NCBI GenBank assembly: GCA_020847535.1
Contig: JADLBU010000001.1
Coordinates: forward strand, 1 to 48,166
From: Phycisphaerales bacterium
GTDB taxonomy: Bacteria; Planctomycetota; Phycisphaerae; Phycisphaerales; UBA1924
Length of the DNA stretch: 48,166 nt
Direction of reading: 5' to 3'
A program made the position numbers and the translations under genes. Of this stretch, positions 1 to 9,681 are shown one piece after another (position 1 is the stretch's first letter; every line of letters starts with the position of its first letter). The notes under the pieces were generated by a model, which was not told the DNA's origin, ran no database searches, and saw only the letters and a list, made by a program, of their open reading frames with translations.

Positions 1-1
1 G

Positions 2-3000
2 TTCCTGGGGGGCGGCAGCCCGAACTACTACACGCACCTGAGCACGCACATCCTGCCGACCAACGGTGGCCGGATCGACCTGGCGGGCTCGATCGGGGTC
101 AACCCGGGGGCGGCGTGGAACGACATCACTATTGCTGACTCGTCTTCCTCAATCCGCTTCGCTGCGAATTCTGTCCTGACGCATACTCAGCTTGTCATTA
201 AGTCAGGCGCTCATTTCACCCTACCCGCGACCTCTTTTGTCCGGTGGGGCGCATCCACAGCGATCTCGATCACCGGCACTGGAACGACATTCGACAACCG
301 CGGCACCCTCGTGTCAATCGCCAGCAGCGTTGCGATTTCGGTCGACGCCGCATCAACGTTCACGAACCGCGGCGTTGTGCAGGCAAGCACCGGTTCCGCC
401 TTTGTCATCAACGGCTCGGTGACCCATGCCGATGGCGGGTTCTTCTCGGGAGAGATCTCCGGCAGATTGACTATCACGGGCGATTTGCTGGGTGACACGC
501 ACAGCGCCGGCCCCTTCAACCCAAAGGGCACGGTGGTTCTTCCGGGTGCAGTCACAGCAAGTGCGCCGCAGCGCCTCGAGGCAATGAGCCAGGATCACGG
601 CGATGCAGCCGCAGGATTCACTGGCAACTTCGTCTACGGGACATTGTCGTTCGGTGCGGGCGATGCGCCCCGATACGTGAAGCTTGTGAATCAGTCGGAC
701 AACTTCGCCGGCAACGGCGCCGAGGCCATCTACGCGCAGTCGGTCATCGTCGCCAAGGACACAACCTTGGACCTTGGCGGCCTCCATGTCTACACCCGCG
801 CGCTTCAGCAGGCGGGAACCGTCATCCACGGATCGATCACCGTGATCCCCGACACGGGTCCGCTGACGCTGAGTGTGCCGACTCCGGGCTCGATCTCCGA
901 GTCGGGGCAGGTCGATGACTGGAGGTTCTACTCCCCGGCCGGCCGGGCCGCGACCATCGTGGTCAACCCGGGCGGCAGCAGCCAGCCGGCCGCGCTGCCC
1001 GAATACCTGAACTGGGCGCAAGTGCAGCTCTTCGACCCGAAGGGCACCAAGCTCGCCGAGGCCATCTGCAAATCGTCCGGATCACTACTGACTCTGTCGG
1101 GGATCGCGCTACCGATCGCCGGCGAGTACGTGGTTCGTATTCGCGCTGCCCAGGACAACAACGAGCAGCACATGGCATCGAAGGGCAACTACATCCTCAC
1201 AGGATGGGATGTCACCCCGGACGTTTCGAGCCTCGCGCTCAACCAGCTCGCCGTGGGCGCCATCGAATCTCCGTACGCGATCGATCAATGGAACTTCTCG
1301 GCGCTCGCCGGCCAGCAGGTTCGCTTCGATCTGAAGGCCTCCTCTTCCCTCGGCCTGGCGTTTAACCTGACCGGTCCCAACGGGTACTCCGCGTTCACGG
1401 ACCTTACTGCCGATTCGGCGCTCATCAACCTCCCCTCTTCAGGCTCCTATACCCTCACCGCCCTTGGTCTCGGCGGGGTCGGCGGGACCTACAGCTTTGT
1501 GCTCCAACAGACGAGCGTTACCGAACTTCCGCTCGGCACTCCCTATACCGGCACGCTCGCCGGGAGTGGCCAGGCGCAGCTCTTCAAGCTCTCCCTCGCC
1601 ACGTCGGGCACACTGAGAATCAACCTCGACGACTCATCAATCTCCAACGCCAACGAGCTCTACCTGCGATTCGGATCAGCGCCGACCCGCGCCGACTATG
1701 ACTACCGCTTCAGCTCCTCCGTATCGCCCGATCAGCAGATCATCGTCCCGGCCGCGTACGTCGGCACGTGGTACGCCCTTGTCTACGGCAACTCCGTCGT
1801 CTCACCGAGCGCCTACACGCTCTCTGCCGCCGCATCACAGATCACCGTGACGTCGATCACACCGGACCACTACTCCGCGACCGCCACGGCCCAGGTCACC
1901 GTCCGCGGCGCCGGCTTTGTTGAAGGCACGACGGTCGAGCTGGTCTCCTCCACGGGGATTCCGTACACGATCGCCGATGTCGTGATCGACTCGTTCCAGC
2001 AGATCACGGCGACGATCCCCGCGGGCGCGGTACCCGCCGACCTCGCGCACCCGTACTCGGTGCGTGTCTCCCGGATCGGCGCCGATCCCGGGATCTTGAA
2101 TAGCGCATTCACGATGAAGCCTTCCGGTGGCGCTCACCTCGAAACCCACCTAACGGTTCCATCGAATCTCGGCCGCCACGCGACCGCGACCATCTATGTC
2201 GAGTACGCCAACACCGGCGATGCCGCGATGCCGGCGCCGTTGCTGGTGCTGAGCTCCGGTGACCCTGACGGCAGCGACAAGCCGCTGCTCACCCTCGACA
2301 TCAACCGCCTGTCCGGCGGATTCTGGACCTCGGCGATCCCCGAGGGATTTGGTACCAGCGTGCAGTTCCTCGCCAGCGGCGCCCAGGCGGGGATCCTGCA
2401 ACCCGGGGAGCGGCGGCAGGTGCCGGTCTACTACGCCGGCCTGCTCGAGCCGTGGGACTTTTCCGACGGCGCGATCGAGTTCCAGCTGGGCGTGCTGGAC
2501 ACATCAAACTCGGCCGCGATCGACTGGAGCTCGTTCAAGGATTCCATGCGTCCCGAGTACGTTCGCTCCGATGCATGGGATGCGGCCTGGTCCAACTTTG
2601 TCAGCAATGTGGGGACGACGTGGGGCGATTATCTGGCGATGCTGGATGCCAACGCGCGGTTCCTGGATCGCCTGGGCGCCGGTACCAACGAGATATCACG
2701 ACTCCTGGGCTTTGAGCTGCGCCAGGCCGAGGGTCTCAATCCCATCCGCGCATTGGTGTCAACCTCCGACATGGCGATCTCCACGCCCGGGCTTGACATC
2801 ACGTTCGCCCGCACGTTCCTTCAGCCCCTCTCGCGGCGATTCGAGATCGGTCGCACCGGTCGCGGCTGGTCGGACAACTGGCAGTGGGCTCTCAAGACGC
2901 AGAGCGATGGAACCATCGGGATCACCGATCCTACGGGCACACCCAGGATCTTCCAGCCCGACAGCCGGTCCACCGGGCGATACATCCCCGCGCCGGGCGA

Positions 3001-6000
3001 TCATGGAGAGCTGCTCCAGAGCGGCGGCAGCTTCACCCTGCGTGAGCTGGATGGCTCCATCAGCGCGTATCGCGGAGATGGCAAACTCGACTACGTCCAG
3101 GACGCCAACGGGAACCGGATCACGTGCGGGTACACCGAGGATCGGCTGACGAGCCTCAAGTCCACCAGCGGGCATCAATTGACGCTCGCGTACAATGCGG
3201 CCGGTCGGCTCGCAACCATCACGGATCCCGACGGCCGCAAGACGCGGTATTCGTACGATGCATCGGGCGAGCACCTGATTTCGGTGCAGGAGTACGACGG
3301 AAGGATCACGCAATTCGCCTACCTGACCGGCCAGGGCGCCTCGCGTGAGCACGCTCTATCTCAGATCTCCTACCCCGACGGCTCCCGTCGCACGTTCGCC
3401 TTCGATTCGCGCGGCCGACTCGTCGGAACGGCGGTCGATGGCGAGGCCGAGTCCGTGCAATTCACCTATGACTCGGCCGGCGCCGTAAGCGTGACCAACG
3501 CCGCCAACGCCGTGTCGCTCTTCTATTTCGACGACTGGGGCACGATCCTGAAGGTCACCAACCCGCTGGGGTCCTCGGTCGGCCTGACCCTCGATGCCCT
3601 TCGCAACGTGACGGTGATCACCGACCCCGCCGGAAGAGCGACGCGCTACGAGTATGACAGCCTGGGCAACGTCATCGGCTCGACCGATGCCATCGGCGCC
3701 ACCACGCGATTCTCCTACACGGCCAACCTCCAGCAACTCGCATCCCTTACCGATGCCAACGGCAACAAGACGGCCTACAGCTACGACGCCAAGGGCAACC
3801 TGACGCACATCACCTACGCCAACGGCTCGATCGAGCGGTGGCTGTACGATGCATCCGGGCAGGTCACGCGGTGGACAAACGCTCGCGGCCAGGCGTTGAA
3901 CCTTACGTGGAACGCCGACGGCTTGCTCACCCGCAAGGACTACTCCGACGGCTCGCACGCCGACTACACATACGACACGCGCGGCAACCTCACCAAGGCC
4001 GTGGATTCCGACGGCACGACCGTCTTCACGTACAACGCAAGCGACTACCTGACGCGGATCGATTTCCCTGGCGGGCAGAAGCTCACCTTCACGTACGATG
4101 CCGGTGCTCGCCGATCGACCAGCACCGACCAGACGGGTCACAAGCTCACGTACAGCTACGACGCGGCCGGACGCCTGTCCAAGATCGTCGATGAGACCGC
4201 CTCCGTCGTGGTCGCCTACCAGTACGACGCCGTTGGCCGGCTCTCAAGGAAGACCCTCGGCAACGGCGTGTACACCACCTACGAGTACGATGCCGCCGGA
4301 CAGCTGCTGCACCTCATCAACAAGACCTCGGCGGGCGCCACGCTCTCCCGCTTCGACTACACCTACGACAGCCGCGGCCGTCGGATCGCCATGGGCACCT
4401 CCTACGGCACGTGGTCGTACGAGTACGACGACATCGGCCAGCTCACCCACGCCGTGCTCGCATCTACCGATGCCAACGTCCCCAACCAGGATCTGCGTTA
4501 CATCTACGATGCCCTCGGCAATCGCATCCAGTCGATCGAGAACGGTGTCACCGTGGATTACACCGCCAACTCGATGAACCAGTACACCAAGACCGTTTCA
4601 TCGGCCGACGGCCAGACGACATACACATTCGATGCCGATGGCAACCTCATCGAGCAGAAGTCCGGCGCGGGCACGACGACCTACAGCTACGACCAAGAGA
4701 ACCGTCTGATCGCGGTCCAGCGCGGGGCTGAGTCGTGGTCGTACGAGTACAACGCGCTGGGCCAGCGAGCTGCGAGCACGCGTGGTGGCGCGACGACCCG
4801 CTACGTGGTCGACCCGATAGGTTGGGGCAACGTTGTCGGCGAATACGACAATGCAGGGACGCGGATCGCTCGCTATGACCATGGATCGGATCTGCTCTCA
4901 AGGTCTGTTGGTGCAGGAACTTCATGGTACACGTTTGATGCACTTGGAAACACAGTTGAACTGTCGAGCTCTATCGCGTCTACAGAAGCTCGGTACACGT
5001 TTGCCCCGTTTGGTCAGCTCATCCAGCAATCTGGGGCGGTCTCGACTCCGTTTCAATTTGTGGGCCAGTTTGGCGTGATGCGAGACGATACCGACCGATA
5101 CTCGATGCGTCTTCGCTGGTACGATCCAGAGATTGGCCGTTTCAGTGGCGCTGATCCACTCGGGACCTGGGACGGCGTGAACGTTTACGCATATTGCGCA
5201 AACAAGCCTACATCATTGGTCGACTACTCGGGACTTTGCGGCGCTGCAGGGCCCTTGCGCGAGGAAGGAGGCCTTGAAGGAGCCGATCTTGGCATGGACG
5301 TCCACGAGTCACTTGGCATCTCCGCAGCCGGTGGAGCATTCGACGAGGCAAGTACGTCAAAGATAGCGAAGCCGCCGGTCAGTGCTTTCTTTGGCAGGTT
5401 TTTCTACGCCTTCGGCATCTTCTCCACAATCAAGTCATCGATCGATCAAGCGCGGGCGTATGTGGGTTTGGTGTCTCAAGTGCTGGACAGCGGCAATCAG
5501 ATGTTGAGAGACGGCCTCGCGGGCGGAACATATTGCGCGCCGTCCAGAAAGCCCGCGCTGCCGCCCGGTGTTCCAACAGACCCGTTGGACAGTGGCGGCG
5601 GCGCCACCTCCGGCGCAAACGACCCCAACGACAAGCTTGGCCCCTCCGGCTTCGGCGCCTCTCACTTCATCCCCGCAGGCCAATACATCCCCTACCGCAT
5701 CAACTTCGAGAACGACGCTTCCGCAACCGCTCCCGCCCAGATCGTGACGATCACCGATGCCCTCTCCGCCGATCTCGATTGGACAACCTTCTCCTTCACC
5801 GGCATCGGCTTCGGCGATCACACGCTGACCTTCGCGCCCGGCACCCAGTACATCCACACCACCATCCCCGTGGAAATTGCCGGCCGCTCATTCGAAGTGC
5901 TGATCGAAGGCGGCATCAACCTGCAGACCGGCCTCATCTCGATCACCTTCTACTCGCTCGACCCCGCGACGCAGCTCCCGCCCGAGGTGCTCGCCGGCTT

Positions 6001-7654
6001 CCTGCCGCCCGAGGATGGAACCGGTCGCGGAATGGGCTATGTCACGTTCTCCATCCTGCCGAAGCCAGGTCTGCCCAGCGGAACTCGGATCCGAAACATC
6101 GCCCAGATCATCTTCGACGGTCAGCCCCCGATCGCCACCAACCAGAAGGACCCGCACGACCCATCCGCCGGTGTGGATACTGACAAGGAAGCCTTGGTCA
6201 CCGTCGACGCCGCAGCTCCAACGAGCACGATCGCAGCGCTTCCCACATCCGCCTCCGCTCGCACCTTCACACTCTCGTGGAGCGGCACAGATGATGTCGG
6301 TGGCTCCGGGATCGCGGGATATAACATCTATGTCTCAACCGATGGCGGCCAGTACATGCTCTGGATGCCCCTGACCGCCGGTACCAGCGCTGCGTTCACT
6401 GGCGAGCATGGCCACACCTACCGCTTCTACTCGCTCGCCGTCGACAACACCGGCCTGGAAGAATCCGCTCCTTCCGCTGCCGATGCAACGATCTCGCTCA
6501 TCGGCGCAACCTTCGGCGCAGCCCAGGGTCAGCAGGTCGGAGCATCGGCGAGCAGCAGCGGCGGCGTCAACGTCACGGTGCAGAACGCCGCGGGCTCCCC
6601 AATCATCCTCCAACTCCCAGCCAACCACACAATTTGGACCGGCGCGGATCTGAGGGACAAGACCGGTTGTCCGCAGATCACCGGCGAGGTCGTCACCTGG
6701 GTCGATCCACGCGATGGCCTCACCTACGCTGCGGCCATGTCCGCCGAGGGCCTGCTGCTGCTCACCAATACGGTGGGCACGAACTGGACCTTCCGCAATC
6801 TCAGCACGGAAGTGCCCACAGCCCCGGCGATCTCCGGAAACCTGACGGTCTTCACATCAACCGATCAATTCGTGAACATCGCCGGCGTGACCGCCGCCGG
6901 CGATCTGATCCGCTGGCAGCAAACCGGCGAGGGCGGTGCTGGCAACTACACATGGGCCGCCAACAACCTCGCTGACGACCTACGCAACCAGGGCCTGCCC
7001 GTTCCCCGCTTCGTCGGCCGCATCACCAGCTTTGTCACACCCTGGAATGCCCTCAACATCGTCGGTCTCGATGGCGATGGCCAGATCCAGGCGATCTGGT
7101 GGCATCAGTCCCTGGCGACCGGGGGCAAGTGGACCACCAACAACCTCAGCGCTGAATATGGCGCACCGGCTCTCACTGGCGGCCTGACCGTGTGGCTCAC
7201 GAGCTGGAACGCGATCAACATCGCCGGCACCGACACGGCCGGCAAACTATCCACGACGTGGTGGGTGCCTGGCTTCAACGAGGATCGCTGGAACAACACC
7301 ACCCTGACCGACCTGGTTTCCGGTCCCCTCCTCCAGCCCGACAGCATGACCAGCTGGGTGACATCGTGGGGCGCCATGAATGTCGCCGGCCGCGAAGCCG
7401 ACGGCACGATGAGCGTCTACTGGTGGGTGCCCAACTACAACGGCAACAACTGGCAGGTCACACACTTCCGGGACATCCTACCCGGCACGACGTCAACGAC
7501 CGGCCCGGTGACGGGCATCACCGCCGTCGGCGGCGACAACAGCATGAGCATCATCAGTACATCCGACGATGGCGATGTCATCCGCCTCTGGTGGGAGCCC
7601 GCGACCAACGCATGGGCCGAAGAGAACATGACCCAGACCGCCATTTCAGCGTGA
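2..7654 (+). CDS. Giant Rhs/YD-repeat surface protein, 5' end outside window
   Basis: The reading frame is open from base 2 to the stop at 7652-7654 (about 2550 residues), so the GTG at 311 is not the real start. Visible order: a beta-rich parallel-repeat region (to about nt 850); pre-peptidase-type beta domains (about 860-1800, e.g. GQVDDWRFYSPAG); an IPT/TIG-like domain (about 1840-2110); a DUF6531-like segment (about 2740-3000); then many YD repeats (about 3090-5200, e.g. YSYDAAGRLSKI) ending in the Rhs core box RLRWYDPEIGRFSGADPLG (about 5100-5160). Unlike classical Rhs toxins the protein does not end soon after the core. A lower-GC stretch (about 4850-5560) leads into DPNDKLGPSGFG, an Ig/fibronectin-like domain, and C-terminal blades of about 55 residues (TSWNAINIAG, TSWGAMNVAG) resembling a lectin-like beta-propeller. 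It is probably secreted or cell-surface. No immunity gene is evident downstream. The domain names are family knowledge; the adhesive role is inferred. Confidence 0.9.
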   Translation, partial: FLGGGSPNYYTHLSTHILPTNGGRIDLAGSIGVNPGAAWNDITIADSSSSIRFAANSVLTHTQLVIKSGAHFTLPATSFVRWGASTAISITGTGTTFDNRGTLVSIASSVAISVDAASTFTNRGVVQASTGSAFVINGSVTHADGGFFSGEISGRLTITGDLLGDTHSAGPFNPKGTVVLPGAVTASAPQRLEAMSQDHGDAAAGFTGNFVYGTLSFGAGDAPRYVKLVNQSDNFAGNGAEAIYAQSVIVAKDTTLDLGGLHVYTRALQQAGTVIHGSITVIPDTGPLTLSVPTPGSISESGQVDDWRFYSPAGRAATIVVNPGGSSQPAALPEYLNWAQVQLFDPKGTKLAEAICKSSGSLLTLSGIALPIAGEYVVRIRAAQDNNEQHMASKGNYILTGWDVTPDVSSLALNQLAVGAIESPYAIDQWNFSALAGQQVRFDLKASSSLGLAFNLTGPNGYSAFTDLTADSALINLPSSGSYTLTALGLGGVGGTYSFVLQQTSVTELPLGTPYTGTLAGSGQAQLFKLSLATSGTLRINLDDSSISNANELYLRFGSAPTRADYDYRFSSSVSPDQQIIVPAAYVGTWYALVYGNSVVSPSAYTLSAAASQITVTSITPDHYSATATAQVTVRGAGFVEGTTVELVSSTGIPYTIADVVIDSFQQITATIPAGAVPADLAHPYSVRVSRIGADPGILNSAFTMKPSGGAHLETHLTVPSNLGRHATATIYVEYANTGDAAMPAPLLVLSSGDPDGSDKPLLTLDINRLSGGFWTSAIPEGFGTSVQFLASGAQAGILQPGERRQVPVYYAGLLEPWDFSDGAIEFQLGVLDTSNSAAIDWSSFKDSMRPEYVRSDAWDAAWSNFVSNVGTTWGDYLAMLDANARFLDRLGAGTNEISRLLGFELRQAEGLNPIRALVSTSDMAISTPGLDITFARTFLQPLSRRFEIGRTGRGWSDNWQWALKTQSDGTIGITDPTGTPRIFQPDSRSTGRYIPAPGDHGELLQSGGSFTLRELDGSISAYRGDGKLDYVQDANGNRITCGYTEDRLTSLKSTSGHQLTLAYNAAGRLATITDPDGRKTRYSYDASGEHLISVQEYDGRITQFAYLTGQGASREHALSQISYPDGSRRTFAFDSRGRLVGTAVDGEAESVQFTYDSAGAVSVTNAANAVSLFYFDDWGTILKVTNPLGSSVGLTLDALRNVTVITDPAGRATRYEYDSLGNVIGSTDAIGATTRFSYTANLQQLASLTDANGNKTAYSYDAKGNLTHITYANGSIERWLYDASGQVTRWTNARGQALNLTWNADGLLTRKDYSDGSHADYTYDTRGNLTKAVDSDGTTVFTYNASDYLTRIDFPGGQKLTFTYDAGARRSTSTDQTGHKLTYSYDAAGRLSKIVDETASVVVAYQYDAVGRLSRKTLGNGVYTTYEYDAAGQLLHLINKTSAGATLSRFDYTYDSRGRRIAMGTSYGTWSYEYDDIGQLTHAVLASTDANVPNQDLRYIYDALGNRIQSIENGVTVDYTANSMNQYTKTVSSADGQTTYTFDADGNLIEQKSGAGTTTYSYDQENRLIAVQRGAESWSYEYNALGQRAASTRGGATTRYVVDPIGWGNVVGEYDNAGTRIARYDHGSDLLSRSVGAGTSWYTFDALGNTVELSSSIASTEARYTFAPFGQLIQQSGAVSTPFQFVGQFGVMRDDTDRYSMRLRWYDPEIGRFSGADPLGTWDGVNVYAYCANKPTSLVDYSGLCGAAGPLREEGGLEGADLGMDVHESLGISAAGGAFDEASTSKIAKPPVSAFFGRFFYAFGIFSTIKSSIDQARAYVGLVSQVLDSGNQMLRDGLAGGTYCAPSRKPALPPGVPTDPLDSGGGATSGANDPNDKLGPSGFGASHFIPAGQYIPYRINFENDASATAPAQIVTITDALSADLDWTTFSFTGIGFGDHTLTFAPGTQYIHTTIPVEIAGRSFEVLIEGGINLQTGLISITFYSLDPATQLPPEVLAGFLPPEDGTGRGMGYVTFSILPKPGLPSGTRIRNIAQIIFDGQPPIATNQKDPHDPSAGVDTDKEALVTVDAAAPTSTIAALPTSASARTFTLSWSGTDDVGGSGIAGYNIYVSTDGGQYMLWMPLTAGTSAAFTGEHGHTYRFYSLAVDNTGLEESAPSAADATISLIGATFGAAQGQQVGASASSSGGVNVTVQNAAGSPIILQLPANHTIWTGADLRDKTGCPQITGEVVTWVDPRDGLTYAAAMSAEGLLLLTNTVGTNWTFRNLSTEVPTAPAISGNLTVFTSTDQFVNIAGVTAAGDLIRWQQTGEGGAGNYTWAANNLADDLRNQGLPVPRFVGRITSFVTPWNALNIVGLDGDGQIQAIWWHQSLATGGKWTTNNLSAEYGAPALTGGLTVWLTSWNAINIAGTDTAGKLSTTWWVPGFNEDRWNNTTLTDLVSGPLLQPDSMTSWVTSWGAMNVAGREADGTMSVYWWVPNYNGNNWQVTHFRDILPGTTSTTGPVTGITAVGGDNSMSIISTSDDGDVIRLWWEPATNAWAEENMTQTAISA

Positions 7655-7701
7655 AGTGACGCTGGCTAGCCCGCACCCCCTGAGCCGAGCAACAATGGAG
7701 G

Positions 7702-8277
7702 GTGAAGATTCGCGTCTATGACAGCGACGGGGTTTTCCGAGGTGGGCTATTCAAGACCCACTGCTACAACGCGCGGAACTGCAGGGTGTGGCACGCGCCT
7801 CCGCACCCGCACTTCGACGAATCGCTGATCGATATTGCTGGGCATGACAATCCGTGCGAGCCTACCTCCTGGTATCGGCTGCAGATTGCCCACGTTCCCG
7901 ACTTGATCGGGCCGGCCGACCACAGCGATGACTTCGATGCCAACTCGAAGGCGTACCGAATAACTCCAGTGGAGGCGGGGGCTTGGCTTGAACGTTGTGG
8001 TTTCACCAAGCCGACTGACCTTATCAGGCTTCTCGGCGAGCGATCGGCAACGCCGACGGGAAGTTCTTCCGAGAGCACGGCAGACCCGTTCGCACCATAC
8101 ATGCCCGCCTCGTGGTTCAAGGACAAGTACGGGATTTCGAATGAGCGACTGCGGGCGGCGTGGCGCACCAACCGGATCTGTGCAGTGAAGCAAGGCAAGC
8201 GGAACCTGTACTCCGTCCCCAGTGTTCGCGATGAGTGGCCGGAGGACAACATTCAACTCCCACAAACATCCGGCTGA
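7702..8277 (+). CDS. Hypothetical protein with C-terminal HTH-like segment
   Basis: This 191-residue ORF starts at GTG 7702, directly after a GGAGG run that is too close to be an ideal ribosome site, so the start is uncertain. The N-terminal half (MKIRVYDSDGVFRGG...) is not recognised. The C-terminal 60 residues (ASWFKDKYGISNERLRAAWR ... VKQGKRNLYSVPSV) look like the small winged or helix-turn-helix modules found in proteins near recombinases, with a basic recognition-like helix. It precedes the methylase/DUF2924/recombinase cassette on the same strand, so it is probably cargo of that mobile locus or a DNA-binding helper for it. The base composition is lower in GC than the Rhs gene. An immunity role for the upstream Rhs protein was considered, but nothing supports it. 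Confidence 0.6.
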   Translation: MKIRVYDSDGVFRGGLFKTHCYNARNCRVWHAPPHPHFDESLIDIAGHDNPCEPTSWYRLQIAHVPDLIGPADHSDDFDANSKAYRITPVEAGAWLERCGFTKPTDLIRLLGERSATPTGSSSESTADPFAPYMPASWFKDKYGISNERLRAAWRTNRICAVKQGKRNLYSVPSVRDEWPEDNIQLPQTSG

Positions 8278-8411
8278 TCACGGCTGAAGGCGGTTGGGTG
8301 CGGCTACACGCTGTTTCCAAGGTCTGATGCCTGTTCTTGATCGGTAGGGTCTCACGCACCAGCGCGTTTCTCATTGGAGATGAGGCCGCTTGGTTGCAGG
8401 AGACCGCGACA

Positions 8412-9674
8412 ATGGTGGTTCGTAAGCTCTCGATCAAGCTGCTCAGGCCCGCACCGTACAACCCTCGCATTGATCTCAAGCCCGGCGATCCGACCTTCGA
8501 GAAGCTCAAGCAGAGCATCGAGTCGTTCGGCATCGTTGAGCCGATCATCTGGAACAAGCGGTCCCGCCACGTCGTGGGGGGACATCAGCGCCTCGCCGTG
8601 CTCCAGGCGCTGGGCCACACGCACGTCGAGGTCGTGGTGGTCGATCTGACGCCACAGCGTGAGAAGGCGCTGAACCTGGCGCTCAACAAGATCGTGGGGG
8701 CGTGGGACGAGCAGAAGCTCGCTGATCTGCTGCAGGAACTGACGCGCGACCCATCGTTCGACCTCTCGCTGACGGGCTTTGAGTCTGGCGAGGTGGACGC
8801 CCTGCTCGCGGGGCTGGGACGCGACGGCGCGCTCCAGGGCGACGACGGCGACTTTGACACCGCTGCCGCACTGGATACCACGCGGCCCGCCGTGACGAAG
8901 CCGGGCGAGCTCCTGCTTCTCGGCTCCCACCGGCTCCTGTGCGGCGATTCCACCAACGCAGTAGATGTGCGGCGGCTGATGGACGGCAACCGCGCCATCC
9001 TGTTCGCCACCGACCCGCCATACCTCGTCGGCTACTGCGGCACAAATCATCCCACGAAAAAGCCCTCCTCGGCTCGCATGCCCGCCACCCTTATCTCAGG
9101 CAACGGGCATGCGGCTCGTGGGTCTGCGAGATCATCTCGTTTGGGCAAGAACAAGGACTGGTCGGGGACGTACGGCGTCACCTGGGACGAGGCCGACGGC
9201 CAGATCGACCTCTACGACAGGTTCATCGGCACGGCGGTCGCGGAAGCCCTGGCGCCCGACGCCGCGTGGTACATGTGGCACGCCTCTCGCCGCCAGGCAA
9301 TGGTGGAGCAGGCGTGGATCAAGCACGGCGCCTTTGTGCATTGCCAGATCATCTGGGCCAAGAACCGCTCCGTACTCACCAGGAGCTGGTACGCATGGCA
9401 GCACGAGCCGTGCTTCATGGGGTGGATCCAGGGGAAGAAGCCCCCTCGTGGGGGGGATCCGATGCGGTCGACGTTGTGGTCGATCGACACGATCCCCAAC
9501 GGCCCCGAGCGTCCCGATCATCCGCCACGAGGTCCACGTGCTGAGCGATGGAAGCTTCCGCTACCGAGACCAGACGTTCAAGAGCCTGAGCGAGGTCGCC
9601 CGTGCCATTACGGGCACTCGCTGGTCGGGACCGCGGTTTTTCGGCATCACCACCCGCAGCGAACCGAGGCATGA
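8412..9674 (+). pseudogene. ParB-domain DNA methylase, C-terminally truncated by deletion
   Basis: I chose ATG 8412 (MVVRKLSIKLL) over the TTG 8337 upstream because the ParB domain begins there. Residues 3-100 form a ParB/sulfiredoxin-like domain (NPRI, VVGGHQRLAVLQALG). From about 160 it is a beta-type DNA N6-adenine/N4-cytosine methylase with catalytic motif DPPY at residues 201-204. Homologues continue after ERPDHP with TPKP and then a C-terminal F.GSG motif that binds S-adenosylmethionine. Here the frame leaves the family right after ERPDHP (about nt 9522) and reads out of frame through the tail of a DUF2924 gene to a stop at 9674. The cofactor-binding half is therefore missing and the enzyme should be inactive. 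The ParB-methylase, DUF2924, recombinase order is a recurrent mobile cassette, to my knowledge. Disruption is seen directly in the sequence; loss of activity is inferred. Confidence 0.8.
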
Positions 9675-9681
9675 ACCATGA
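9517..9681 (+). pseudogene. DUF2924 C-terminal remnant
   Basis: In a different frame from the methylase, codons from about 9517 encode IIRHEVHVLSDGSFRYRDQT and continue with SLSEVARAITGTRWSGPRFF, ending at TGA 9679-9681. The run ITGTRWSGPRFFG is the hallmark end of DUF2924 proteins, which normally sit between a ParB-type methylase and a serine recombinase. Only about 54 C-terminal residues remain; the N-terminal part and any start codon were lost in the same deletion that removed the methylase's end. The stop overlaps the recombinase ATG (ATGA, 9678-9681), a relic of translational coupling. Confidence 0.75.

Noticed and set aside
7702..8277. Immunity protein for the upstream Rhs protein
   Set aside because: No toxin domain ends the Rhs protein, and the small protein has an HTH-like end fitting the mobile cassette instead.
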